Source: Altererythrobacter sp. (GTDB taxonomy: Bacteria > Pseudomonadota > Alphaproteobacteria > Sphingomonadales > Sphingomonadaceae). Taken from it: a DNA stretch of 64,000 bases. Shown here in pieces: positions 19,409 to 28,231 of this stretch. Numbering within the stretch: the stretch's first letter is position 1; the number at the start of each line of letters is the position of its first letter. The stretch spans positions 1 to 64,000 of the forward strand of contig JAFKFN010000014.1 in NCBI GenBank assembly GCA_017308255.1, read 5' to 3'. The notes beneath the pieces are model-generated. The model made no database searches and had not been told where the DNA came from. It saw nothing but the letters and a program-made list of their open reading frames with translations. The translations under genes and the position numbers were made by a program.

Positions 19409-20077
19409 ATGGCTTACGCTGACCAAGAGATGAGCAAAAACAAGCTCATCGCCATTATCCTCGTTGCCCTTATCCACGTTGCAATCGGATACGCGCTTGT
19501 CACGGGTCTTGCCTATTCGGCCATTAAAAAGGCCGTCGAGCGGGTAACCACCGTGGACATCGAGGAACCGCCGCCACCTGAGGAAGAGCCGCCGCCGCCG
19601 CCGGAGCCTGAAACCGCTCCGCCGCCGCCGGTCGCGCCGCCGCCGCCGATCAACATCAGCGTCGCGCCGCCGCCGATTCAGGTGCAGACCAATATCCCGC
19701 CGCCGGCCCCGCCTGCGCGGATCATCCCGCCGGCCGCACCGCCGGCTCCGCCGCCACCTCCTCCTCCGCCGCCGTCAAAGGCGCGGGGTGCGACGCCTGA
19801 CAATCAGGCGAGCTGGGCGCGGCGAATCCAGGAAAACTATCCGGCTCGCGCTATCCGCGACGAGATCGAGGGCCGTGTCGGCGTCCGCGTGACGATCGGG
19901 GCGAACGGTCGCGTCACGGGTTGCTCGGTGACGTCATCGGGCGGCTCCAAGGTGCTCGACGATGCCGCCTGCGAAGGCATGCAGCGCTATGCCCGGTACA
20001 ATCCCGCGCTCGACGATGCTGGAAACCCAACCGAGGGATCCGCGAGCACGACGATTGTCTATCAGCTCAGCAGATAA
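19409..20077 (+). CDS. TonB-family energy transducer
   Basis: Periplasm-spanning protein of 222 residues that passes proton-motive energy from ExbB/ExbD to outer-membrane receptors. One membrane segment (about 12-34) is followed by a long proline-rich rod (about 52-128, runs of PPPPEEEPPPPPEP and PPAPPPP type) and a C-terminal TonB domain (AIRDEIEGRVGVRVTIGANG). AAGGGA lies 4 nt before the start. The downstream exbB and two exbD genes on the same strand complete the machine. Confidence 0.92.
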   Translation: MAYADQEMSKNKLIAIILVALIHVAIGYALVTGLAYSAIKKAVERVTTVDIEEPPPPEEEPPPPPEPETAPPPPVAPPPPINISVAPPPIQVQTNIPPPAPPARIIPPAAPPAPPPPPPPPPSKARGATPDNQASWARRIQENYPARAIRDEIEGRVGVRVTIGANGRVTGCSVTSSGGSKVLDDAACEGMQRYARYNPALDDAGNPTEGSASTTIVYQLSR

Positions 20078-20115
20078 TCGCATTCCACGACTTTTCCTAA
20101 GAGAGGACTACCCGC

Positions 20116-20901
20116 ATGCTTATTGAAATCCTAGCCGCTGCTGCGGCCGGCGGCGAAGCGGCGACCGAGAACAAGTTCGGCTTCGTCGAGGCGCTCAATC
20201 AGGGCGGCGTGATCGCCTACAGCATCTTCACGGTGCTGGTGATCATGTCGGTCGGCTCGTTCTACATCCTGATCACCAAGCTTCTCGAGCAGAAGCGCAT
20301 CTTCGGTCAGTACAAGGCCATCCAGACCGGCGCGTTCTGGCGCGCCAACACGCTCGCCGAGGGCGCGTCCAAGTTCGACAAGAACAGCGCCTGGCGCCAG
20401 TTGGTGGACGATGGCCTGGCCGCCGAAGCCCAGCACGCCAAGATGACGGACAGCCTGGAAGCGCACGAGTGGCTGGTCGGTTCGCTCGGCCGTTCGGAAG
20501 CCTCGATCAATTCGAAGCTCGCCGGGGGCCTGCCGTTCCTCGCCACCGTCGGCGCGACCGCGCCGTTCGTCGGTCTGCTCGGTACGGTTATCGGCATCTA
20601 TCGCGCGCTGATCGCGATCGGCCTCGCCGGTTCGGCCTCGATCGACAAGGTCGCCGGCCCGGTCGGTGAAGCGCTGATCATGACCGCCATCGGCCTGCTC
20701 GTCGCGGTGCCGGCGGTGTTCGCCTACAACTGGCTGCAGAACCGCAACAAGCGCATCAGCGAGCTGCTGAGCGGCTTCTCGACGGACCTGCTGGCGTTCA
20801 TCGCCTCGCGCGGCGCGGTTCGCCCGTCGGTGATGACCAAGACTTCGACCCAGCAGGCCGCCAAGACCACAGCGCCCGTCGCTGCGCCGAAAAAGGCCTG
20901 A
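20116..20901 (+). CDS. exbB: MotA/TolQ/ExbB proton channel protein
   Basis: Inner-membrane subunit of 261 residues. The first membrane segment is near 32-54 (GGVIAYSIFTVLVIMSVGSF). The conserved MotA/ExbB domain follows (GGLPFLATVGATAPFVGLLG, then GPVGEALIMTAIGLLVAVPA) with two further membrane helices forming the proton pathway with ExbD. The C-terminal tail is rich in Ala/Lys/Thr. It follows the TonB gene by 38 nt. Confidence 0.94.
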   Translation: MLIEILAAAAAGGEAATENKFGFVEALNQGGVIAYSIFTVLVIMSVGSFYILITKLLEQKRIFGQYKAIQTGAFWRANTLAEGASKFDKNSAWRQLVDDGLAAEAQHAKMTDSLEAHEWLVGSLGRSEASINSKLAGGLPFLATVGATAPFVGLLGTVIGIYRALIAIGLAGSASIDKVAGPVGEALIMTAIGLLVAVPAVFAYNWLQNRNKRISELLSGFSTDLLAFIASRGAVRPSVMTKTSTQQAAKTTAPVAAPKKA

Positions 20902-20910
20902 CCTGATACC

Positions 20911-20961
20911 GCCGCATCGCGGGCGGGTTCCGGCATGCGGGCCCCCCGCACGCGATGCGGC
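20911..20961 (+). promoter_or_regulatory. Large hairpin between exbB and the first exbD
   Basis: GCCGCATCGCG at 20911-20921 is the exact reverse complement of 20951-20961, and an inner TGCGGG/CCCGCA pair extends the structure. It lies in the 88-nt gap between two genes of one operon with no T-run after it. It is more likely an RNA-stability or partial-attenuation element than a full terminator. Confidence 0.5.
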
Positions 20962-20989
20962 AACGAAGTTTTGAGATAGGACAGAACAC

Positions 20990-21529
20990 ATGGCCTTTTC
21001 AGTTGGCAATGACACCCAAGAAACGCCGATGTCGGACATCAACGTCGTGCCGTTGACGGACGTCATGTTGGTCCTGCTGATCGTCTTCCTGATCGCGATC
21101 CCGGTCGCGATCCAAACGGTCGAAAAGCTGGAAATTCCGGTTTTTGAATCGGTCGAATCGAAGGACAAGGTGGAAAACCTGCTGATCACCGTCACCACCA
21201 CCGACGTCGCAGGGCGGACCGCCTCCACCCGGCCGACGGGCTTCGAAGGGGCGACGCGGAACGGTGAATGCCGGGTCTACATCAACAATACGACCCCGGT
21301 GACCAGCGAAGAGCTTTACGATCAGGCGTTCCAGAAGCTTGATTCGATCGTGCAGCGCGCCGGTGGCATCGAAGCGATCGTCGCCAATCCCGAGCAGATC
21401 CCCCAGGTGCACATTCGCGCGGACAGGAATGCGCCGTGGCGGTGCGTGGCAGGGGCCATCTTCAACGTCCAGGCGGCAGGGTATCCCACCGTCGGCTTCA
21501 TCTCCACTCCGGTCGATCCGAACGGCTGA
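20990..21529 (+). CDS. exbD: Biopolymer transporter ExbD, first copy
   Basis: Single-pass inner-membrane protein of 179 residues. The opening carries MSDINVVPLTDVMLVLLIVF, where the Asp of PLTD-V is the proton-carrying residue of the family. A periplasmic domain follows. This copy is longer than normal ExbD (about 140) and holds an insertion of about 40 residues including a cysteine (EGATRNGECRVYINN). Together with the second copy it suggests a heteromeric ExbD complex, as in other TonB systems with tandem exbD genes. Confidence 0.92.
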   Translation: MAFSVGNDTQETPMSDINVVPLTDVMLVLLIVFLIAIPVAIQTVEKLEIPVFESVESKDKVENLLITVTTTDVAGRTASTRPTGFEGATRNGECRVYINNTTPVTSEELYDQAFQKLDSIVQRAGGIEAIVANPEQIPQVHIRADRNAPWRCVAGAIFNVQAAGYPTVGFISTPVDPNG

Positions 21530-21573
21530 GCCGCGGTCGAACCGGAAACGTAATTATCAAGGAGTAACTTGCC

Positions 21574-22005
21574 ATGGCAATGTCAGGCGGCAAGGACGAC
21601 GGCCAGCCGATGATGGAAATGAACGTGACGCCGCTTATCGACGTCATGCTCGTGCTTCTCATCATGTTGATCTTCACGATTCCCGTGGCGACGCATTCGG
21701 TCGATATCGATCTGCCGACACCGTCCAACGTCCCCACCCAGAACATCGATCCGGTGAAGAACAAGATCGTGCTGACTCGCAACGACGAGATTCTGTGGAA
21801 CGGCACGGCGATCACGCCGAACCAGCTCGTCACCAATCTTCAGCAGACGCTGACCTTCGCGGTGGAGCCCGAACTACAGTTCGAGCCGGAACCGGACGCC
21901 GGTTATGATCTTGCAGCCCACGTGCTCAACATCATCAAGGCTTCCGGCGTCACCAAGTTCGGCTTTTCAGGCAACGAGAAATACCGGGTCTTCGGCAAGG
22001 GCTGA
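21574..22005 (+). CDS. exbD: Biopolymer transporter ExbD, second copy
   Basis: Protein of 143 residues of standard ExbD length. It begins MAMSGGKDDGQPMMEMNVTP and continues into the membrane segment PLIDVMLVLLIMLIFTIPVA, which has the conserved Asp. The periplasmic part ends VTKFGFSGNEKYRVFGKG. It is the last gene of the TonB-ExbB-ExbD-ExbD operon and is followed by a strong terminator. Confidence 0.94.
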   Translation: MAMSGGKDDGQPMMEMNVTPLIDVMLVLLIMLIFTIPVATHSVDIDLPTPSNVPTQNIDPVKNKIVLTRNDEILWNGTAITPNQLVTNLQQTLTFAVEPELQFEPEPDAGYDLAAHVLNIIKASGVTKFGFSGNEKYRVFGKG

Positions 22006-22035
22006 GCCCGGCACGAAACCGGATATTCGGATAGG

Positions 22036-22065
22036 AAAAGGGGCGGAGCGATCCGCCCCTTTTTG
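22036..22065. terminator. Bidirectional terminator between exbD and the Lhr-type helicase gene
   Basis: AAAAGGGGCGGAGC-GATC-style hairpin with stem AAGGGGCGGA/TCCGCCCCTT and T-runs on both strands. It ends the TonB operon on the plus strand and the convergent helicase gene on the minus strand. Confidence 0.9.
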
Positions 22066-22092
22066 TCAGCGCATCAGTCCCACCGTCAGTCG

Positions 22093-24549
22093 TCAGTCCG
22101 GGGCTGCCTCCGTATCGTCCGGTTCATCATCCACTCTCATCGCCGCGCCGGCGAGCGTCTCGGCTTCGAGCAGCAGTTCCTCGTCGATGGCGCCCTGCGG
22201 CAGGCTTTCCCGGCCGATCATGACCATGACCGGCACGGCCAGCGGGCTGACCCGGTCAAGCTCGACATGGACCAGCCGCTCTGCGGCCGAATCCAGCAGG
22301 TCGCCCAGCCGCCCCACGTCGGTCATCCGTGCCCGCGCGTCGGCCCAGGCCGCTTCGATCAGCAGGTGGTCGGGCTCGTACTTGCGCAGCACGTCATAGA
22401 TCAGATCGGTGGAGAAAGTGACCTGCTTGCCGCTCTTGCGCTTGCCGGGGTGCTGGCGCTCCACGAGGCCGGAAATCACCGCCACTTCGCGGAAGGCGCG
22501 GCGCAGCAGGTGCGATTCGGTCACCCAATCGATGAACTCGTGCGTCAGGATGTCGGGCGATAGCAGCGGCGCCGGGTCCGTCACCGGCTTCAGCCCCCAT
22601 GCCGCCAGCGAATAGTCATTGGCGACGAAGCCGCCCGGCATCAGCCCGCGCTGTTCCATCCGCTTGGTGATCAGCATGCCGAGCGACTGGTTCGCGTTCC
22701 ACCCGGTGAACGTGTAATAGACCGAGTAATGCCGCTTGGCGTGGGGGAAGCTCTCCACCAGCAGGTTGCTCGGCCCCGGCATCTGCGAGCGCCAGGCCTG
22801 CACTTCCAGCCATTCGCGCACGTCATCCGGAAAGCGCGCCCAGCCGGCGCGATCGACCAGCAGTTCCCGCACCCGATCGGCCAGGTGGGTGGTCAGCGGC
22901 AGGCGCAGGCCCATGTAGCTGGGAATCGTGGCCGAACGCTTGGCGGCGCGCACGATCAGGTCGAGATCGCGCAGCGCTTCGACTTCCAGATCCATGCCGG
23001 CAAAACGGAACGTGTCGCCATTGCTCAGCGAGGCGGCGAACTGTTCCTCCACCTTGCCGAGCGCGCGGCCGTTCCGGAAGCGTATCTCGATCATTTCCGA
23101 ATCGACGATGATCCCGGCGTTCATCCGATGGCGCTGGGCATGTTCGGGATGGGTGAGCCGCCATATGCCGCCGGCATCGCGCACGATGCGCCTGAACTTG
23201 TCATAGGCGCGCAAGGCATAGCCGCCGCTGGCGACGAAGGTCAGCACCCGCTGCCACAGGGCTTCGTCCAGCCAGGCATAGGCCATCGACGAGCGGACTT
23301 CCGCCAGCAGTTCCCGCTCGTCGAACGGCGCCGCGCAAGCGCAGGCCATGACATGCTGCGCCAGCACGTCGAGCCCGCCGGGCCGGAAATCCTCCCCATC
23401 GCGCCGGCCTTCGTCCACCGCGTCCTTGGCGGCGGTCGCCTCGAGGAATTCGAAGCGGTTTCCGGGGACCAGCACGGCCCGGCTCGGCTGGTCCAGCCGG
23501 TGATTGGCCCGCCCGATCCGCTGCAGCAGGCGGCTGGAGCCCTTGGGCGCGCCCATCTGCACCACGCAGTCGATGTCTCCCCAGTCGACCCCCAGATCGA
23601 GGCTGGCGGTGGCGACCAGCGCCCGCAGTTCCCCGCGCGCCATCGCCCCTTCGACCTTGCGCCGGGCTTCCTTGCTGAGGGACCCGTGGTGGATGGCGAT
23701 CGGCAGGTTGCCTTCGTTCGCGTCCCACAGTTCCTGGAAGATATATTCGGCCAGAAAGCGCGTGTTGGTGAACACCAGCGTGGTGCGATTGCGCTCGATC
23801 AGCCGGTAAAGCTGCGGGATCGCCCAGATTGCCGCGTGGCCGCCCCACGGCATGCGCTCCTCTTCGGGAATGAGGATCTCGACTTCTGGGGGCGCGCCTT
23901 TCTCGCCTTCGACCAGCTCGACCGTATCGATCTCCCCCCAAGGGGCCAGCCAGGCGCGGAAGCTCTCCGGATCGGCCACAGTGGCGGACAGCGCCGCGCG
24001 GCGCATGGCCGGGGCGATCGCCTGCAGCCGGGCAAGCGAAAGCGCCAGCAGGTCGCCTCGCTTGCCAGTGGCGAAGGCATGCACTTCGTCCACCACCACG
24101 CGCTTCAGCCCGGCGAACAGCGCGAAGCTGTCGGGATAGCTGAGCAGCAGCGAAAGCGATTCGGGCGTGGTCAGCAGGACATGCGGGGGCCGGCCGATCT
24201 GGCGCCGCTTGCGATCGCTCGGCGTATCGCCGCTGCGCGTCTCGATCCGCAGCGGCAGGCCGATCTCCTCCACCGGCGCCAGCAGGTTGCGCTGAACGTC
24301 ATGCGCCAGCGCCTTGAGCGGCGAGACATAGAGCGTGTGCAATCCCTCGGCTGGCAGTTCGCCCTGGCTGGGGCAGAAGGCCGCCAGCGTCGGAAGAAAG
24401 CCGGCCAGGGTCTTGCCCGCGCCCGTATCCGCCACCAGCAGCGCGTGGCGCCCGGCTTCCGCGGCCGCCAGCATGCCGAGCTGATGGCGCCGGGGCCGCC
24501 AGCCGCGGCCGGCAAACCACGCGGCAAGCTCGGGCGGAAGATCGGGCAT
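22093..24549 (-). CDS. Ligase-associated DEXH-box helicase (Lhr type)
   Basis: Superfamily 2 DNA helicase of 818 residues related to Lhr. Walker A ADTGAGKT is at 40-47 and the DEVH box at 154-157. SPLKALAHD, LLTTPESL, TNTRFLAEYIF and the helicase C-terminal motif QRIGRANHR are also visible, followed by the winged-helix and DUF4145-like tail of the family. The family is commonly encoded beside an ATP-dependent ligase and exonuclease for DNA repair; those partners are not adjacent here. The gene is convergent with the ExbD operon. Confidence 0.9.
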   Translation of the reverse strand: MPDLPPELAAWFAGRGWRPRRHQLGMLAAAEAGRHALLVADTGAGKTLAGFLPTLAAFCPSQGELPAEGLHTLYVSPLKALAHDVQRNLLAPVEEIGLPLRIETRSGDTPSDRKRRQIGRPPHVLLTTPESLSLLLSYPDSFALFAGLKRVVVDEVHAFATGKRGDLLALSLARLQAIAPAMRRAALSATVADPESFRAWLAPWGEIDTVELVEGEKGAPPEVEILIPEEERMPWGGHAAIWAIPQLYRLIERNRTTLVFTNTRFLAEYIFQELWDANEGNLPIAIHHGSLSKEARRKVEGAMARGELRALVATASLDLGVDWGDIDCVVQMGAPKGSSRLLQRIGRANHRLDQPSRAVLVPGNRFEFLEATAAKDAVDEGRRDGEDFRPGGLDVLAQHVMACACAAPFDERELLAEVRSSMAYAWLDEALWQRVLTFVASGGYALRAYDKFRRIVRDAGGIWRLTHPEHAQRHRMNAGIIVDSEMIEIRFRNGRALGKVEEQFAASLSNGDTFRFAGMDLEVEALRDLDLIVRAAKRSATIPSYMGLRLPLTTHLADRVRELLVDRAGWARFPDDVREWLEVQAWRSQMPGPSNLLVESFPHAKRHYSVYYTFTGWNANQSLGMLITKRMEQRGLMPGGFVANDYSLAAWGLKPVTDPAPLLSPDILTHEFIDWVTESHLLRRAFREVAVISGLVERQHPGKRKSGKQVTFSTDLIYDVLRKYEPDHLLIEAAWADARARMTDVGRLGDLLDSAAERLVHVELDRVSPLAVPVMVMIGRESLPQGAIDEELLLEAETLAGAAMRVDDEPDDTEAAPD

Positions 24550-24716
24550 CGGCCCTGCCTAGCGCCTTGGCCCGGGCCTGGGGAGCCTTCCCGTGGCCCC
24601 CATCCGGTTCAGGCGCGGTCCGTTTGCGCCGAGCGGCGAAACGATCCCCTCGGCCCGTGCGTTAACCCTGCACTCGCTCCGCCCGTGGAGCGCTGACCCG
24701 ATGAAAGGATAGGAGC

Positions 24717-25415
24717 ATGGCAAACCGCAACCCGCGCGATTGGCAGGATCGCGACCGCCGCTACAACCGCCAGGCCGAGCAATTCGATTCCACCGAATAC
24801 GGCTGGTTCGATGAAGAGCGCGGCCAGATGGGCGAAGGCTCGTGGCGCGACGAGGAATACGGCTACATCCAGGACGAGCTGCCCACCCACCCCAGCGGTC
24901 GCTATGGACCGAACCCTTACGCCCCCCGGCAAGGCGCCGGCTTCGCCAGCTTCACCGGCAGCGACCAAGGCGGCCGCGACTTCACGTCGCCCAGGTACAC
25001 CGGCGATCGGACTTCATCGGGCGGCTACGGCTTCGGCTTCCGGCCGGACCACCCGCGCGGCGATCGCAACCGGCGCGGCTGGTTCGAACGCGCGGGCGAC
25101 GAAGTGGCCAGCTGGTTCGGCAGCGAGAGCGCCACACGCCGGCGTGAGGAGGATCACCGGGGGAAAGGTCCCTCCGGCTATGTCCGTTCCGACGCACGTA
25201 TCCAGGAGGATGCCAACGATCGCCTGACCGATGACCGCCGCGTGGATGCCCGAAACATCCAGGTGAGCGTGAACGACGGCGAAATCACCCTGGACGGTAC
25301 GGTCACCAGCCGGTGGCAAAAGCATCATGCCGAACACTGCGTGGAGGACATTTCCGGGGCGAAGCACGTGCAGAACAACCTGCGCGTGCAGCAAGCTTCC
25401 GAAACGGCCCTCTGA
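24717..25415 (+). CDS. BON-domain protein with SWFG-type N-terminus
   Basis: Protein of 232 residues. The first 150 are hydrophilic, rich in Gly, Arg, Asp and Tyr, and contain EVASWFGSESATRRREED, a motif seen in many alphaproteobacterial BON proteins. The last 70 form a BON domain (NDRLTDDRRVDARNIQVSVN, DGEITLDGTVTSRWQ) thought to bind phospholipid or envelope structures. It lacks a signal peptide. A stress or envelope role is plausible from the family but unproven. GGATAGGAGC precedes the ATG. Confidence 0.85.
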   Translation: MANRNPRDWQDRDRRYNRQAEQFDSTEYGWFDEERGQMGEGSWRDEEYGYIQDELPTHPSGRYGPNPYAPRQGAGFASFTGSDQGGRDFTSPRYTGDRTSSGGYGFGFRPDHPRGDRNRRGWFERAGDEVASWFGSESATRRREEDHRGKGPSGYVRSDARIQEDANDRLTDDRRVDARNIQVSVNDGEITLDGTVTSRWQKHHAEHCVEDISGAKHVQNNLRVQQASETAL

Positions 25416-25434
25416 CGGCTTGATGGAATCGCAA

Positions 25435-25458
25435 AAGGGCCCGCGAAAGCGGGCCCTT
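25435..25458. terminator. Terminator shared by the BON gene and the entericidin-like gene
   Basis: AAGGGCCCGC-GAAA-GCGGGCCCTT is a perfect 10-bp stem with a GAAA tetraloop. T-richness is better on the minus strand (CCCTTTTG), where it ends the short lipoprotein gene; on the plus strand it follows the BON gene. Confidence 0.85.
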
Positions 25459-25484
25459 CTTGCATCGGGAATGGCGGAGCGCCG

Positions 25485-25610
25485 TTAAAGCGCGTTTTCC
25501 CCTGCCTGCCCCACCGATTCAATGTCGCGCCCCAGGCCCTTGACGGTGTTGCACGCCGTCAGCGTGAGCATGGTGAGCGCCACGGCGGATATCACGGCCA
25601 CTCTCAACAT
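25485..25610 (-). CDS. Entericidin A/B-family lipoprotein
   Basis: Very small lipoprotein of 41 residues. It starts MLRVAVISAVALTMLTLTAC, where the cysteine is the lipobox residue, and continues NTVKGLGRDIESVGQAGENA, the entericidin signature. Entericidins are membrane-active lipopeptides first described as a toxin/antidote pair in enteric bacteria; single copies are common and widely conserved in alphaproteobacteria, role unclear. The ATG at 25610 places the signal peptide correctly. Confidence 0.88.
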   Translation of the reverse strand: MLRVAVISAVALTMLTLTACNTVKGLGRDIESVGQAGENAL

Positions 25611-25638
25611 ATCGGAAACCCTCCGGAACGATACGGTC

Positions 25639-27054
25639 TCAATGCCCCGCTTGAGGCCCGCGCTCAAGCCCCGATGCCGCCAGTTGCGCGTCGATCTGCC
25701 CAAGCAATCGGTCGAGCCCTTCCTGGGTGAAGCTCTCCGCCCGGGCGACCAGCACGTCCTGGGTATTGGAAGCGCGCAGCAGCCACCAGCCGTCAGGCGT
25801 GGTCACGCGTACCCCGTCGGTGTCATTGACGCTTATGTCCCGGGGCGCATCGGGGCCCTGGAGGCGCCGCTTGACCTCCTCGATGGCGGCGAACTTGCGG
25901 CTTTCGTCCACCTGGAAGCGCATCTCGGGCGTGTTCACCATGTCCGGCATGGCGCTGCGCAATTCAGTGACCGATTTCCCCAGCCGGACCGAAGCCGCGA
26001 TCAGCCGTATCGCGGCATAGAGCGCGTCGTCATAGCCATAATAGGCATCGGCGAAGAAGATGTGCCCGCTCATCTCGCCGGCCAGCGGCGCATGAGTTTC
26101 CTTCATTTTGGATTTGATCAGGCTGTGCCCGGTCTTCCACATCAGCGGCTTGCCGCCCAGTTCGGCCACCCGATCGAACAGGGCGCGGCTGGCCTTGACG
26201 TCGGCGATGATCGTCGCCCCCGGGTCCCGCTTCAGCAGGTCTTCGGCATAGATCATCAGCAGTTGATCGCCCCAGATCACCCGGCCCTCGCCGTCGATCG
26301 CCCCGATCCGGTCGCCGTCGCCGTCGAAAGCGATTCCGAAATCGAGCTTCTTGTCCGCGACCAGCCGCCGCAGATCCTCCAGGTTTTCCGGAACCGTGGG
26401 ATCGGGATGATGGTTCGGGAAGCTTCCGTCGATATCGGTGAACAGGGTGTAATGCTCCCCGGGAAGCCGGGCGACGAGCTTTTCCAGCGTCGGGCCGGCG
26501 GCGCCGTTGCCCGCGTCCCAGCCGATCCGGAAGGAGGCCAGCTTCCCGCCATCCAGGCCGTCGAGCCCCGCCAAGAGCCTCTCGATATAGGCGTCCATGA
26601 CCTCCACGGTTTCGACTTCGCCGGCCCCATCGGCCCAGTCCCCGGCGGCGGCGAGCCGGCCGATCTCCAGGATCTGATCGCCGAAAAACGGCCGGCCCTG
26701 AAAGACCATCTTGAAGCCGTTGTAATTGGCGGGGTTATGGCTGCCGGTTATCTGGATGCCGCCATCCACATCTTCCTCTGACGCTTCCGCGTAATAGAGC
26801 ATAGGCGTGGGGCCCAGGCCCACGCGCCGCACGTCGCAGCCGGATGCGGTGAGCCCTTCCACCAGCGCATGTTCCAGCATGGGCGAACTGACGCGGCCGT
26901 CATAGCCGACGACCACCTTCTTCCCGCCCGCGCGCCCCAGCAGGGTGGCGAAGCCGCGCCCGATGGCCCGCGCATCGTCGGGGCCGAGCGTTTCGCCGAT
27001 CACGCCGCGTATATCGTATTCGCGCAGGACCGTGGGGTCGAACCGGTGGCTCAT
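25639..27054 (-). CDS. Phosphomannomutase/phosphoglucomutase
   Basis: Alpha-D-phosphohexomutase of 471 residues, of the AlgC/ManB type, which interconverts hexose 1- and 6-phosphates for exopolysaccharide and LPS sugars. It shows the opening REYDIRGVIGETL, the catalytic serine loop ITGSHNPANYNGFKMV, the metal-binding DGDGDRIG, the sugar-binding GEMSGHIFF and the phosphate-binding C-terminal domain. AGGAG precedes the ATG at 27054 by 5 nt. It is 11 nt downstream of the J-domain gene and probably cotranscribed with it. Confidence 0.94.
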   Translation of the reverse strand: MSHRFDPTVLREYDIRGVIGETLGPDDARAIGRGFATLLGRAGGKKVVVGYDGRVSSPMLEHALVEGLTASGCDVRRVGLGPTPMLYYAEASEEDVDGGIQITGSHNPANYNGFKMVFQGRPFFGDQILEIGRLAAAGDWADGAGEVETVEVMDAYIERLLAGLDGLDGGKLASFRIGWDAGNGAAGPTLEKLVARLPGEHYTLFTDIDGSFPNHHPDPTVPENLEDLRRLVADKKLDFGIAFDGDGDRIGAIDGEGRVIWGDQLLMIYAEDLLKRDPGATIIADVKASRALFDRVAELGGKPLMWKTGHSLIKSKMKETHAPLAGEMSGHIFFADAYYGYDDALYAAIRLIAASVRLGKSVTELRSAMPDMVNTPEMRFQVDESRKFAAIEEVKRRLQGPDAPRDISVNDTDGVRVTTPDGWWLLRASNTQDVLVARAESFTQEGLDRLLGQIDAQLAASGLERGPQAGH

Positions 27055-27065
27055 CGAATCTCCTG

Positions 27066-27347
27066 TCATGAATCGTGTGGAAGCTCGTTGAGAAGAATGT
27101 CCCGCGCTGCGTTCGCCTCGTGCACCTGGTCGTTCGTTCCGCCGCGATCGGGATGCACCATTGCCACCAGCCGCTTGTGCGCGGCAAGGACATCCCCGCG
27201 CGAAGCCGCCGCCGGCACCCCGAGCAGCTTGCGCGCCCGGGACACTGCTTGAGCGCGCGTGGCGCGTTTCGGTTCCCACGGCCAGCGCCCGGCTACCAGC
27301 TTCCATCCCAGGATGATGATCCCGGCAAGGATTATCAGCTTGCCCAT
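27066..27347 (-). CDS. Membrane-anchored J-domain protein
   Basis: Co-chaperone-like protein of 93 residues. An N-terminal membrane helix (KLIILAGIIILGWKLVAG) is followed by a compact C-terminal J domain with the essential HPD motif in VAMVHPDRGGTNDQ. This TIM14-like layout is common next to mipZ and phosphohexomutase genes in alphaproteobacteria. It likely recruits DnaK to the inner membrane; the client is unknown. Its start overlaps the mipZ stop by one base (TGATG), indicating coupled translation. Confidence 0.88.
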   Translation of the reverse strand: MGKLIILAGIIILGWKLVAGRWPWEPKRATRAQAVSRARKLLGVPAAASRGDVLAAHKRLVAMVHPDRGGTNDQVHEANAARDILLNELPHDS

Positions 27348-28156
27348 CAGGCGGCTTCGGATGCCGGCAGCGCCGCCCGGCGGATCAGCGGCAGGTTCAG
27401 GTTCGCCACCAGTTCGCGCAGTTCCTGCCGGGCGACGAGATGGCTGGTGCCCAGTTCGCCGAGCTGACCCTTGTCGAGCAGCGTGAGGCCCGATGGGAAC
27501 AGCTCGCGATAGATCACGCGTTCCGACAATCCCTGCGCCACCCGGAAGCCGACCCGTTTCGACAGTTCCGCCAGCGCCTGGTCGATGCGGCGCTGGTTGC
27601 GCGCGTCCACGCGCTGCACGCGGTTGCGCACGACCACCCAGTCCATCTCGCGCCGGCCTTCGCGCAGCTGGCGCATCGCCCGGCTCTTGCGCGCTTCCCA
27701 GATCAGCTCCGCATAGAAGCTCAGGCGGCGGACCTTGAACGTCTCCGCATCGACGTGCCCGATCAGGTCGAAATCGACGAAGCTGTCGTTCATCGGGGTG
27801 ACCAGCGTATCCGCCTGCGTCGCCACGTGGCGGGCCAGCGGATCGTCACGCCCCGGCGTGTCGAAGATCAGGAAATCGGCGCCCTTCCCCAGCTCCTCGG
27901 CCTGCGCCTCCAGCGCTTCGATGCCGTCTCCATCGAGCACGGCGAAGCGGGCGCCGGGCAATTCGATCCCACGGCGCTCGGCCGTTTCGGCGCGGTTCTC
28001 GAAATAGCGGTGCAGCGTGCGCTGTCGCGGATCGAGGTCGAGCGCGGCGACTTTCGCCCCGCGATAAGCCAGCGCGACCGCCACGTGCACGGCACTGGTG
28101 GACTTGCCGGTGCCCCCTTTTTCATTGGCGAAGACGATGCGATGCGGCGCTGACAC
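27347..28156 (-). CDS. mipZ: Division-plane positioning ATPase MipZ
   Basis: ParA-like ATPase of 269 residues that forms a polar gradient and inhibits FtsZ assembly away from midcell in alphaproteobacteria. It has the deviant Walker A NEKGGTGKST at 11-20, then AALDLDPRQRTLHRYFENR close to the Caulobacter MipZ signature, and Walker B FLIFDTPGRDD. The length matches MipZ. The gene is a good taxonomic marker for the class. It heads an operon with the J-domain protein and the phosphohexomutase, and is divergent from panC. Confidence 0.95.
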   Translation of the reverse strand: MSAPHRIVFANEKGGTGKSTSAVHVAVALAYRGAKVAALDLDPRQRTLHRYFENRAETAERRGIELPGARFAVLDGDGIEALEAQAEELGKGADFLIFDTPGRDDPLARHVATQADTLVTPMNDSFVDFDLIGHVDAETFKVRRLSFYAELIWEARKSRAMRQLREGRREMDWVVVRNRVQRVDARNQRRIDQALAELSKRVGFRVAQGLSERVIYRELFPSGLTLLDKGQLGELGTSHLVARQELRELVANLNLPLIRRAALPASEAA

Positions 28157-28231
28157 GATACGGCAGACTTTCTCTCATGGCGGCAGGCGTCTAGTGCCCC
28201 CGCGAAGCCGTCTTATCGGAGGCCCGCGCCC

